From: Methylobacterium gregans
GTDB taxonomy: Bacteria; Pseudomonadota; Alphaproteobacteria; Rhizobiales; Beijerinckiaceae
NCBI RefSeq assembly: GCF_022179245.1
Contig: NZ_BPQM01000059.1
Coordinates: forward strand, 62,001-126,000
Reading direction: 5' to 3'
DNA: 64,000 nt
The first letter of the stretch is position 1; every line of letters begins with the position of its first letter. Below are positions 9,401 to 17,728 of this stretch, piece by piece. Both the position numbers and the translations under genes were made by a program. The notes under the pieces are model-generated. The model saw only the letters and a program-made list of their open reading frames with translations. It ran no database searches and was not told the origin of the DNA.

Positions 9401-9989
9401 CGGTCTCGCCCAGCTCGCGCTGGCGCTGGCGGATCTCGTCCACCGCCTCGCGCATGTCGGCGGCCCCGCGGCCGCGGCGCGGATAGGGGCGGGCGGCGGC
9501 GACCTTGTCGCCGAGCTCGGACATCCGGCGCTCGATGTCGCCGAGGCGCTCGGCGACCTTGTCCACCGGGGCCGCGCCAGCGTCGAGCGCGCGTGTCAGG
9601 CGGTGCTCGATCGCGTCGAGCCGGCGGCTCGCCGCCTCTTCCACGCTGCGCCGATCCTCCGCGAGGCTGCGGTCCAGTCCTTCGAGACGGGCGATGATGG
9701 AGGCGAGCGCGCCGTCCTCGGCGGGCTCGGGTCCGGACGGCCGGCGCGCGTCCGGAGCGCCTTGCGGACGGTTTGCCTGAAAGCGTGGGGCCTCCTCCGC
9801 CGCCCGATCCGCCTTGCGGTGCTGCTCGCGGACCGGCTCGCTCGGCCGGCGACGGCGCTGGCCACCCCGGGGCACGTTCCGGGCGATCCACTCCTCGAGC
9901 GGGATGCCGGCCCGGCGCGCGACGTCGCGGGCGGCCTCTAGCACGTCGGGATCGAAGCTGTCGAAGTTCGGCTTCGCGGTGCGTGTCAT
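6426..9989 (-). CDS. PodJ-like polar organiser with Sel1 repeats
   Basis: 1187 residues from ATG 9989, preceded by a GAGGCAGG-type ribosome site; an open frame extends 45 codons further upstream but without a good start. The first 75 residues hold a short conserved region (F-D-S-F-D-P-D-V-L-E-A-A-R) ending in a basic stretch. About 600 residues of predicted coiled coil follow, rich in A, E, R, L and D. A single membrane span is near 823-842, then an alanine/lysine-rich spacer with repeated K-A-D-T units. Sel1/TPR repeats occupy roughly 995-1120, in the periplasm. This order matches PodJ/PodJL polar localisation factors, which recruit PleC and divisome or flagellar partners. Orthology to Caulobacter PodJ is inferred from architecture only. 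Confidence 0.75.
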   Translation of the reverse strand: MTRTAKPNFDSFDPDVLEAARDVARRAGIPLEEWIARNVPRGGQRRRRPSEPVREQHRKADRAAEEAPRFQANRPQGAPDARRPSGPEPAEDGALASIIARLEGLDRSLAEDRRSVEEAASRRLDAIEHRLTRALDAGAAPVDKVAERLGDIERRMSELGDKVAAARPYPRRGRGAADMREAVDEIRQRQRELGETAAPVRRAAGEPSIVAGMRRDLARRLDAGLHEDLMIDTAEAVSELQRETLRLRESIGSLATSRDVGALEQAMISLATNVERAQPSADLAAITAPIESIRQHVERLAGEVADDVHGRMADEVRRLAARLDSVAAAGPGSDGRALDTLFQELDEIRRLLGTLAGPERIQSLAQGMQAISTQIAQLQEAAKDAAKEAAREAAKAEGSATLRPLLEEIRSGLAAPAPAAFVDQMRAMATKLDALHERAGGQDPAESRKILGRIDALADKVERASTQPVDDLIGRLEGLSERLGEQLGERFGENPNEGPRGRAVAGEDFASIHAMLSNLAEKVDRVGDRAGDRAGTDGLDALEKQVLILAKRLESGGADPALASLERTMGDLLAQMAALRDQAPDADVIERAAREAVAASLAERVAPQDRGEIGLLRAGLADLQARQTASDQRLGAMLDGVQSALDRLMNRLDPAADGAALQAGLRQPSLEEQLMASTAADLARGETERRRRPEMKRAAAQSAAQHGDELLEPGAGRPQREARSRALPEGRLPETRLAEADLPHARGLGDELPSGEDGTADIKTSFIAAARRAAQAAQAELATEAASERRDLRLGGRPDKAPAPAGGRLARLRAEIDRRRRPLLLGLAAIVLALGALQAIGTHVSEPDPSTPVSRVAAPEAAKPEAARSEAAKSEAAGADAGKADAGKTGTAKADTMKADTVKADKTAEAPKTALADPLTTQAIPAEPAAPARARSGPPRISGAAALSGDLAGLPSGLAKLRQAVLDGDGAAAWELAARAADGRGVTRDLALAAKLFEKLAAAGYAPAQYKLGGHFEKGSGVARDLAQAKLWYGRAAEQGHARSMHNLAVIYAESPAANGKPDYASAASWFRQGAEYGLRDSQYNLGVLYARGLGLGQDLVQSYVWFSAAAAQGDDDAGRKRDDVANKLSPADLASAKTLAATFKPRRLDPAVNEPPQAADGGAMTLLGAPAPGANAFTPPGRSRGV

Positions 9990-10095
9990 CCTGGCCTGCC
10001 TCGGACGGCGTGCGGCAGCTGGTCGCCGGGGCAGCGCATCGTGCGCGGACCGGCGGGGCATGCGGTTCTTCGACCACGGACCATTAACTTTCTTG

Positions 10096-10111
10096 GTAAA
10101 CACCCCGTTAA
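10096..10111 (-). promoter_or_regulatory. Possible CtrA binding site upstream of podJ-like gene
   Basis: On the minus strand the sequence TTAA, seven bases, TTTAC differs by one base from the CtrA consensus TTAA-N7-TTAAC. It lies about 107 bases before the start of the PodJ-like gene, and a further TTAAC half-site is present at 10084. CtrA control of polarity genes is known in alphaproteobacteria. A single eye-found site is weak evidence. Confidence 0.3.
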
Positions 10112-10294
10112 GACTGTCGTCCACGGGACGGAGGGATTGGGAGGGCGCGGCAATCTGCGCATCGGCCGAGTTGCGAGGCGCGGAGAGCGACCCGGTTCAG
10201 ACGATACCGGAGCATCTCGGACGCGGCCGGGAGCACGCGTCCGCTTCCATCAGGCAGCCGGATCCGCACGACCTGCGTCGATCTCCTCCGCGCG

Positions 10295-10318
10295 CTCCCT
10301 CTCCCCTTTGCGAGGGAG
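10295..10318. repeat. Intergenic palindromic (REP-like) hairpin
   Basis: CTCCCTC pairs with GAGGGAG around a ten-base loop. The same CTCTCCC/GGGAGAG theme recurs at 10375, 10517, 17659, 33292 and 39755, always between genes. Confidence 0.5.
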
Positions 10319-10374
10319 GGCGATCGCAGAGGGCAGCCAACCGGCCTCGGCTCGCGCCTGAACCGCCCCGCGCT

Positions 10375-10408
10375 CCCTCTCTCGTGCGGAAGAAGGTTGG
10401 GGAGAGGG
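10375..10408. repeat. Intergenic palindromic (REP-like) hairpin
   Basis: CCCTCTC pairs with GAGAGGG across a 20-base loop. It is the second of three such elements in this intergenic region and probably a degenerate copy. Confidence 0.4.
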
Positions 10409-10516
10409 ATGAGACTCGACGTGAGAACTCTTCGGAAGAGGCACGACGCTGCCGCGGTCGGGGACAGCCCCATCCGGACAGTTCTCATCCCTCACCCGGC
10501 TCTCTGGGAAAGCAGA

Positions 10517-10536
10517 CCTCTCCCGCACGGGAGAGG
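10517..10536. repeat. Intergenic palindromic (REP-like) hairpin
   Basis: A perfect eight-base stem, CCTCTCCC with GGGAGAGG, encloses the tetraloop GCAC. It is the most regular copy of the repeat family in this window. Confidence 0.6.
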
Positions 10537-10732
10537 GGGCCCGCGCCCTGTCCGTGTCCGGGCGCCCTCGTCATATGCATCGCCCTGGCCGCGGGGGAGG
10601 GGGGACGAAGCGGGAGCAGCTGCCCGGGATGCACGAGCGCGCTCGTCCCCAGGCGCCGGGCCGCGGCACGGCATCGGCCGGGCGACAGGATCCTGCGGGT
10701 TGTCAGCCGCCGCCTCTTGCGGCCCGACGGCG

Positions 10733-10756
10733 CGATAGTTTAGATGTGAACTATCG
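10733..10756. promoter_or_regulatory. Operator-like perfect dyad upstream of acyl-CoA dehydrogenase
   Basis: CGATAGTT and AACTATCG form a perfect eight-base inverted repeat separated by TAGATGTG. It lies 61 bases before the ATG of the acyl-CoA dehydrogenase. Size, symmetry and A/T-rich content in very GC-rich surroundings fit a dimeric MarR- or TetR-type repressor site. No regulator gene is adjacent, so its identity is open. Confidence 0.6.
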
Positions 10757-10817
10757 AGCGGCGCGATCCCGCGGATCGCCCAAGCCGCCAGCGCCGACCG
10801 CCTCTGGAGGAGAGCAC

Positions 10818-12596
10818 ATGCCGAGCTACCGCGCCCCGGTCGAGGACACCCTGTTCCTCCTCAACGACGTGCTCGGCTTCCACAATCACGCGAATCTCGC
10901 GGGCTTCGCGGAGGCCTCGCCCGACGTGGTCGAGGCGGTGCTGGGGGAGGGCGCGAAGCTCACCGACACGGTGTTCGCGCCGGTCAACCGCGCGGGCGAC
11001 CTCGAGGGCTGCACGCGGCAGGCCGACGGCTCGGTGACGACCCCGAAGGGCTTCAAACAGGCCTATGACGCCTACGCGCAGGGCGGCTGGATGGGCCTGT
11101 CCGTGCCCGAGGCGTTCGGCGGCCAGGGCCTGCCCCACACCCTCAACACCGCGATGCAGGAATTCATCTCGGGGGCGAACCTCGCGCTCGGCATGTATCC
11201 GGGCCTGACGCAGGGGGCGATCGCCGCGCTCCTCGTGCACGGCACCGAGGAGCAGAAGCGGACCTACATCCCCAACATGGTCGCGGGCACCTGGACCGGC
11301 ACTATGAACCTCACCGAGCCCCATTGCGGCACGGATCTCGGCCTCCTCAAGACCAAGGCGGTGCCGAACGGCGACGGCTCGTACAGCCTGACCGGCACCA
11401 AGATCTTCATCTCGGCGGGCGAGCACGACCTCTCCGAGAACATCGTCCACCTCGTTATCGCCCGGATCGAGGGCGCGCCCGCCGGCACCAAGGGCATCTC
11501 GCTCTTCGTGGTGCCGAAGATCCTGGTGAACCAGGACGGCTCCCTGGCAGAGCGCAACGGCGTCACCTGCGGCTCGATCGAGCACAAGATGGGCATCCAC
11601 GGGAACGCCACCTGCGTGATGAACTACGACGGGGCCAAGGGCTGGCTCGTCGGCGAGGCCAATCGCGGCCTCAACGCGATGTTCGTGATGATGAACGAGG
11701 CGCGCCTCGCGGTGGGCGTCCAGGGGCTCGGCCAGTCCGAGGTCGCCTACCAGAACGCGGTGGCGTACGCGAAGGACCGGCTGCAGGGCCGCGCGCTCAC
11801 CGGCGCCAAGGCCCCGGACAAGGCCGCCGACCCGATCATCGTCCACCCCGACGTGCGCCGCACCCTGATGGGCATCCGCGCCTTCAACGAGGGCGCCCGG
11901 GCCCTGATGCTCTGGACCGCGCTGCAATCCGACATCGTTCACCGCTCGGAGGACGCCCGGCAGCGTCAGGCGGCCGACGACCACATGGGCCTGATGACCC
12001 CGGTGGTGAAGGGCGTGCTGACCGACCGGGGTTTCGCCAACGCCGTCGAAGCGCAGCAGATGTTCGGCGGGCACGGCTACGTCGAGGAATGGGGCATGTC
12101 GCAGTTCGTGCGCGATGCCCGCATCGCCATGATCTACGAGGGCGCCAACGGCATCCAGGCCATGGACCTGATCGGCCGCAAGCTGCCCCGTGACGGCGGC
12201 CGGGCGATGATGACCTTCCTGGGCGAGGTCCAGACCTTCATCAAGGACCACAACGAGACGGAGGCGATGAAGCCCTTCGTCCAGCCCCTGCAGACGGCGC
12301 TCAACGACCTGCAGGGCGCCACGATGTGGTTCATGCAGAACGCGATGGCCAAGCCCGACAACGCGGGCGCGGGCGCGACCGACTACATGCACCTCCTCGG
12401 CCTCGTGGCGATGGGCTACATGTGGGCCCGCATTGCCAAGGCGGCGCTCGCGAAGACGGGGGATGCCCGCATGGAGGCCAAGCTCGTGACCGGCCGCTTC
12501 TACATGGAGCGGATGCTGCCGGAGACGTCGCTCCGCCTCGCCCGCATCAAGGCCGGGTCGGACACCACCATGGCGCTCGCCGCCGAGGCGTTCTGA
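10818..12596 (+). CDS. Acyl-CoA dehydrogenase with C-terminal extension
   Basis: 592 residues from ATG 10818, which follows a GGAGGAGA ribosome site. It belongs to the long acyl-CoA dehydrogenase branch that has an extra C-terminal domain. Visible motifs are the FAD-contact stretch N-L-T-E-P-H-C-G-T-D-L-G, M-F-G-G-H-G-Y and the catalytic base E441 in I-Y-E-G-A-N-G-I-Q. The enzyme oxidises acyl-CoA to trans-2-enoyl-CoA with electrons passed to ETF; chain-length preference cannot be read from sequence. It is followed after 46 bases by a thiolase, and a FadJ-type enzyme lies 3 kb on, giving a near-complete beta-oxidation set. The dyad at 10733 may control it. Confidence 0.92.
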   Translation: MPSYRAPVEDTLFLLNDVLGFHNHANLAGFAEASPDVVEAVLGEGAKLTDTVFAPVNRAGDLEGCTRQADGSVTTPKGFKQAYDAYAQGGWMGLSVPEAFGGQGLPHTLNTAMQEFISGANLALGMYPGLTQGAIAALLVHGTEEQKRTYIPNMVAGTWTGTMNLTEPHCGTDLGLLKTKAVPNGDGSYSLTGTKIFISAGEHDLSENIVHLVIARIEGAPAGTKGISLFVVPKILVNQDGSLAERNGVTCGSIEHKMGIHGNATCVMNYDGAKGWLVGEANRGLNAMFVMMNEARLAVGVQGLGQSEVAYQNAVAYAKDRLQGRALTGAKAPDKAADPIIVHPDVRRTLMGIRAFNEGARALMLWTALQSDIVHRSEDARQRQAADDHMGLMTPVVKGVLTDRGFANAVEAQQMFGGHGYVEEWGMSQFVRDARIAMIYEGANGIQAMDLIGRKLPRDGGRAMMTFLGEVQTFIKDHNETEAMKPFVQPLQTALNDLQGATMWFMQNAMAKPDNAGAGATDYMHLLGLVAMGYMWARIAKAALAKTGDARMEAKLVTGRFYMERMLPETSLRLARIKAGSDTTMALAAEAF

Positions 12597-12642
12597 GCCG
12601 CCTCGCGAGAGCCGCGGCAACGAGACACGAGGAAGCGCTGAG

Positions 12643-13851
<1,209 letters not shown>

Positions 13852-13872
13852 CGCGCCGGGTCTGACGATCCT

Positions 13873-13897
13873 GGGAGCGGCCGCGCCGGCCGCTCCC
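13873..13897 (+). terminator. Hairpin after thiolase gene
   Basis: A perfect 11-base stem (GGGAGCGGCCG with CGGCCGCTCCC, loop CGC) lies 21 bases after the thiolase stop. There is no T-run afterwards, so it may act as a weak terminator or an mRNA 3'-end stabiliser. Confidence 0.65.
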
Positions 13898-13977
13898 ACA
13901 TCGGGCCAAACGCTGCTAGAGGCCGACGCGACCGCCGTTCAAGGCGGAACCGAAGCCTCATGGGAGAAACGCTTCAG

Positions 13978-14496
13978 ATGAACCGCCTCATCGCCACCCT
14001 CTGCCTGACGACCGCCCTCGCGCTGCCGCTCGCCGCCCGCGCCGACGAGGCCGCCGAAAAGATCGCCGAGGCCAAGACCCTGGTCTCGAAGACCCTGATC
14101 AAGAACCTGCAGACCGGCTTCGGTGCGGCGCTCGAGAAGACCGTGGCGACGATGCCCGACCAGAAGGCCGACGCCGTGCGCAAGGAGCTCAACGCCGAGT
14201 TCGACCGCCAGCGCGAGGTGATGGTCGAGGGTCTGTCCAAGGAATACGCCGGCAAGTTCAGCCTCGCCGAGCTCAAGCACCTCAACGAGATCTACGACGA
14301 CAAGACCTACCAGAAGTTCCAGAGCCTGAACGCCGACCCGTCCTCCAGCGTGACCGCGATCTCGCAGGGCTCGGTGACGAAGCTGCTGAACATGCTGGCG
14401 GTGGCCGCTGCCGGCGGCGAGGGCCCGCAGCCCGGCACGCCGCCCGCCGCGGTGCCGGGCCCGGCCCCGACACCTGCCCCCGCGCCCGCCAAGTAG
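13978..14496 (+). CDS. DUF2059 periplasmic protein
   Basis: 172 residues from ATG 13978; an ATG six codons upstream (13960) is possible but the signal peptide fits the later start. The N-terminus is a classical secretion signal ending A-A-R-A-D. The mature part is helical, with the DUF2059 pattern (F-S-L-A-E-L-K-H-L-N-E-I-Y and S-P-x-G-like turns), followed by a proline/alanine-rich tail. Family members are small periplasmic proteins of unknown function. A strong hairpin separates it from the thiolase, so it is probably transcribed independently. Confidence 0.75.
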   Translation: MNRLIATLCLTTALALPLAARADEAAEKIAEAKTLVSKTLIKNLQTGFGAALEKTVATMPDQKADAVRKELNAEFDRQREVMVEGLSKEYAGKFSLAELKHLNEIYDDKTYQKFQSLNADPSSSVTAISQGSVTKLLNMLAVAAAGGEGPQPGTPPAAVPGPAPTPAPAPAK

Positions 14497-14523
14497 GCCG
14501 TCGGAGGCCGGCGGGTGCGGATC

Positions 14524-15342
14524 TCACGCGACCATCGCGGGAGCCCGGGTGACCGGGAAGCCCGCCACCGCCGGCAGGCCTTCGAGGAGGGGCTTGGCGA
14601 AATGGTAGCCCTGGAACAGGTGAACGCCGAGCCGGTGCAGCGTGTCGCACTCCGCGGCGGTCTCGACGCCCTCGGCGAGTACCGTGACGCCGAGCGCCCG
14701 CGCGATCGCGATCAGGCCTGCGACGATCGCCTGCCGGCCGGCATCCGCGTCGATGCCGCGCAGGAGGTCCATGTCGATCTTGATCAGGTCGGGCCGAAAA
14801 TTCGCCAGCAGGGAGAGGCCCGCGAAGCCCGCGCCGAAATCGTCGAGCGCCGTCAGGAATCCATGGCGGCGATAGGCCGCGACGATGTTCTGCACGTGCG
14901 CGGTGTCGCGGAAGCGCTCGTTCTCGGTGAACTCGAACATGATGCGCTCGTGCGCGAAGCCGACGCGGCGCGCCGCCTCCAGCGAGGCGCGGATGCAGGC
15001 GTTCGGCTCGTAGACCGCGTTCGGCATGAAGTTGATGGACAGGCGCTCGGTCCCGCCAGGCGGGAACAGCCGGCCCGCGAGCTCGATCGCCTTCACGCGC
15101 GCCGCCTGGTCGAAGCGGTAGCGGGTGTCGTCCGTCACCCGGTCGAGGATCGTGCCGGCGCCCTGGCCCTCGGGCCCGCGCACCAGCGCCTCGTAGCCCC
15201 AGACCGTGCCGGTCGCGAGGTCGAGGATCGGCTGGAACGCCATGGTGAAGGCGAAGTCGAGCTCCGCGCCGTCCCGGCAGGCACGGCAGGCGTGGGCAGT
15301 CTTCATGGCACCGCTGTTCTCATTCGCCCCCGCCGCGACCAT
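14524..15342 (-). CDS. EAL-domain c-di-GMP phosphodiesterase
   Basis: 272 residues, almost entirely one EAL domain. Catalytic features all seem present: E51 in Y-E-A-L-V-R-G, N in S-I-N-F-M, E in F-E-F-T-E-N, the paired aspartates of D-D-F-G-A-G, K in I-K-I-D, and E in L-A-E-G-V-E-T. It should hydrolyse c-di-GMP to pGpG in the cytoplasm. An N-terminal C-R-A-C-R-D-G stretch resembles the linker of BLUF-EAL proteins, but no BLUF or other sensor domain is present, so this is a minimal stand-alone enzyme. It is transcribed opposite to its neighbours. The GGDEF protein PleD encoded at 52315 is a potential opposing enzyme. Confidence 0.9.
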   Translation of the reverse strand: MVAAGANENSGAMKTAHACRACRDGAELDFAFTMAFQPILDLATGTVWGYEALVRGPEGQGAGTILDRVTDDTRYRFDQAARVKAIELAGRLFPPGGTERLSINFMPNAVYEPNACIRASLEAARRVGFAHERIMFEFTENERFRDTAHVQNIVAAYRRHGFLTALDDFGAGFAGLSLLANFRPDLIKIDMDLLRGIDADAGRQAIVAGLIAIARALGVTVLAEGVETAAECDTLHRLGVHLFQGYHFAKPLLEGLPAVAGFPVTRAPAMVA

Positions 15343-15401
15343 GGCCGCGCAACCTCACCGAAGCCTTAAGACCCGCCCCTCCCCAGACGCGAGGACGTGA
15401 G

Positions 15402-17603
15402 ATGGACCTGAAGAATTTCCGCTTCGAGACCGATGCCGACGGCGTCGCGCTCGCGACCTGGGACATGCCGGGCCGCTCGATGAACGTCATCACCGAGGCG
15501 GTGATGGACGAGCTCGCGCAGATCGTGGAGGCGGTGGCGGGCGAGGCTGGCATCAAGGGCTGCGTGATCACGTCGGGCAAGGACAACTTCTCCGGCGGCG
15601 CCGACCTGACGATGCTGCAGGGCCTCGGCCGCGCCTACGAGGAGCTGCGGGCGACCGCCGGCGAGGAGGCGGCGATGGTGCGCTTCTTCGAGGAGTCGCG
15701 CCGCCTCTCGCTGCTGTTCCGGCGGCTCGAGACCTGCGGCAAGCCCTTCGCGGCGGCGATCAGCGGCATCTGCCTGGGTGGTGCCTTCGAGCTGGCGCTG
15801 GCCTGCCATCATCGGGTCGTCTCGGACGATCCGAAGACCCGCGTCGGACTGCCGGAAATCAAGGTCGGCCTGTTCCCGGGCGGCGGCGGCACCCAGCGCG
15901 TCGCGCGCCTGATGCAGACGGGCGATGCCCTGCAGATGCTGTTCAAGGGCGAGCAGATCCGGCCGCAGATGGCCAAGGGCATGGGCCTCGTGCACGCGGT
16001 GGCGCCCAAGGACGAGATCATCGCCCAGGCCAAGGCCTGGATTCTCGGCGGCGGTTCGGCGGTCGCGCCCTGGGACGTGCCGAAGTTCAAGGCGCCGTCC
16101 GGCAAGGTCTACTCGCCGGCCGGCATGATGATCTGGCCGCCGGCCAACGCGATCTACCGCCGCGAGACGCACGACAACTACCCGGCCGCAAAGGCGATCC
16201 TGGCCTCGGTCTACGAGGGCCTGCAGCTGCCGATGGATCTCGGCCTCAGGGTCGAGAGCCGCTATTTCGCGATGATTCTGCGGACCACGGAAGCGCAGGC
16301 GATGATCCGCACCCTGTTCATCTCGATGGGCGAGCTGAACAAGGGCGCGCGCCGGCCGAAGGACGTGCCCCCCACCGCCCTGAAGCGCGTCGGCGTGGTG
16401 GGCGCCGGCTTCATGGGCGCGGGCGTCGCCTACGTCACGGCCAATGCCGGGCTCGACGTGGTGCTGATCGACCAGTCGATCGAGGCGGCCGAGAAGGGCA
16501 AGGCCTACGCCCACAAGCTCGTCACCGACCAGATCAACAAGGGCCGGGCCAAGACCGCCGACCGCGAGGCGCTGCTCGCCCGCATCCGGACCTCGGCCGA
16601 CTACGCCGACCTCAAGGATTGCGACCTCGTCATCGAGGCGGTTTTCGAGGACCCGCGGGTGAAGGCCGATGTAATCCGGCAGGTCGAGGCGGCGATCGGC
16701 CCCGACGCCGTCTTCGCCTCCAACACCTCGACCCTGCCGATCACCGGCCTCGCCGAGGCGAGCGCCCGGCCCGAGCGATTCGTCGGCATCCATTTCTTCT
16801 CGCCGGTCGAGAAGATGATGCTGGTCGAGATCATCCGGGGCCGCGCCACCGGCGACCGGGCCGTGGCGACCGCCCTCGACTACGTCCGGGCGGTGCGCAA
16901 GACGCCGATCGTGGTCAACGATTCCCGCGGCTTCTTCGCCAATCGCTGCGTGACGGCCTACCTGCTGGAGGGCCACAAGATGCTCTTGGAGGGCGTGCCG
17001 CCCGCGATGATCGAGAGCGCGGGCCGTCAGGCCGGGATGCCGGTGGGTCCGCTCTCGCTCAACGACGAGGTCGCGCTCGATCTGGGCCTGAAGATCGCGC
17101 GGGCCACCGAGGCGCAGCTCGGGCCGGACGCGGTCGATCCGGCCCAGAAGCAGCTCCTGGTCGAGCTGGTGGAGAACCAGGGCCGGCTCGGGCGCAAGAA
17201 CCGCAAGGGCTTCTACGACTATCCGGAGGGCGCGCCGAAGCGCCTCTGGCCGGGCCTTAAGGAACTCCAGCCGACGCATCTCGACCCGGATTCCGTCGAT
17301 TTCGCCGAGCTGAAGCACCGCCTGCTCGTGGTCCAGGCGCTAGAGGCCGCCCGCACGGTCGGCGAGGGCGTGGTGGTCGATCCCCGCGAGGCCGATGTCG
17401 GCTCGATCCTCGGCTTCGGCTTCGCGCCGTTCACCGGAGGGGCGCTCTCCTACATCGACTTCATGGGCGCGGGGGCCTTCGTGGCGCTGGCGCAGTCCCT
17501 GGAGTCCCGGCACGGCCCCCGCTTCAGCGTGCCGGAGAACGTCCTGGCGATGGCCCGGGATGGGGGCACCTTCTACGGTGCGGCGGGAAAGCAGGCGGCC
17601 TGA
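15402..17603 (+). CDS. fadJ: Bifunctional enoyl-CoA hydratase / 3-hydroxyacyl-CoA dehydrogenase
   Basis: 733 residues. Residues 1-300 are a crotonase domain with F-S-G-G-A-D-L and L-P-E-I-K-V-G-L-F-P-G-G-G-G-T-Q-R. The NAD-binding fold begins near 325 with G-V-V-G-A-G-F-M-G, the dehydrogenase histidine lies in G-I-H-F-F-S-P-V, and duplicated C-terminal domains complete the chain. It hydrates enoyl-CoA and oxidises L-3-hydroxyacyl-CoA. With the preceding dehydrogenase and thiolase it covers all four steps of beta-oxidation, although the DUF2059 and EAL genes intervene. The FadJ versus FadB distinction is by general similarity only. Confidence 0.93.
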   Translation: MDLKNFRFETDADGVALATWDMPGRSMNVITEAVMDELAQIVEAVAGEAGIKGCVITSGKDNFSGGADLTMLQGLGRAYEELRATAGEEAAMVRFFEESRRLSLLFRRLETCGKPFAAAISGICLGGAFELALACHHRVVSDDPKTRVGLPEIKVGLFPGGGGTQRVARLMQTGDALQMLFKGEQIRPQMAKGMGLVHAVAPKDEIIAQAKAWILGGGSAVAPWDVPKFKAPSGKVYSPAGMMIWPPANAIYRRETHDNYPAAKAILASVYEGLQLPMDLGLRVESRYFAMILRTTEAQAMIRTLFISMGELNKGARRPKDVPPTALKRVGVVGAGFMGAGVAYVTANAGLDVVLIDQSIEAAEKGKAYAHKLVTDQINKGRAKTADREALLARIRTSADYADLKDCDLVIEAVFEDPRVKADVIRQVEAAIGPDAVFASNTSTLPITGLAEASARPERFVGIHFFSPVEKMMLVEIIRGRATGDRAVATALDYVRAVRKTPIVVNDSRGFFANRCVTAYLLEGHKMLLEGVPPAMIESAGRQAGMPVGPLSLNDEVALDLGLKIARATEAQLGPDAVDPAQKQLLVELVENQGRLGRKNRKGFYDYPEGAPKRLWPGLKELQPTHLDPDSVDFAELKHRLLVVQALEAARTVGEGVVVDPREADVGSILGFGFAPFTGGALSYIDFMGAGAFVALAQSLESRHGPRFSVPENVLAMARDGGTFYGAAGKQAA

Positions 17604-17658
17604 GGGCGCTCCTGTTGCCCGAGGCGTAGCGGGGAGGGAATCCGCTTCCCGCGACGCC

Positions 17659-17681
17659 CTCCCTCTCTGCGGGGCAGGGAG
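17659..17681. repeat. Intergenic palindromic (REP-like) hairpin
   Basis: CTCCCT pairs with AGGGAG between the convergent fadJ and DnaQ-SWIM genes. It belongs to the repeat family seen at 10295-10536. Confidence 0.45.
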
Positions 17682-17728
17682 AGCGCGTGGGAGACCGCAT
17701 TGCGCCGGCCGAACGAGGGCCTGCCGCC

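Larger units (their letters stand above)
9990..10732. other. Long non-coding region between podJ-like gene and acyl-CoA dehydrogenase
   Basis: No convincing gene is seen here on either strand; the open frames lack codon bias and known motifs. The region holds a CtrA-like site near the podJ-like end and three related CTCTCCC/GGGAGAG hairpins between 10295 and 10536. The remainder is GC-rich sequence without recognisable elements, and the acyl-CoA dehydrogenase operator follows at 10733. Confidence 0.6.

Noticed and set aside
7006-9486. 826-codon serine/arginine-rich frame opposite the PodJ-like gene
   Set aside because: Low-complexity composition created by the GC-rich coiled-coil codons on the other strand.
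9990-10124. Upstream extension of the PodJ-like gene to 10124
   Set aside because: The extra 45 codons contain no conserved sequence and overlap the promoter region; the ATG at 9989 has a ribosome site and the family start.
10740-12620. 626-codon minus-strand frame opposite the acyl-CoA dehydrogenase
   Set aside because: Shadow of a conserved enzyme gene; the apparent protein is a His/Arg/Gly-rich artefact.
15366-17318. 650-codon minus-strand frame opposite the FadJ-type gene
   Set aside because: The plus strand carries a full bifunctional beta-oxidation enzyme; the opposite frame shows no motifs.
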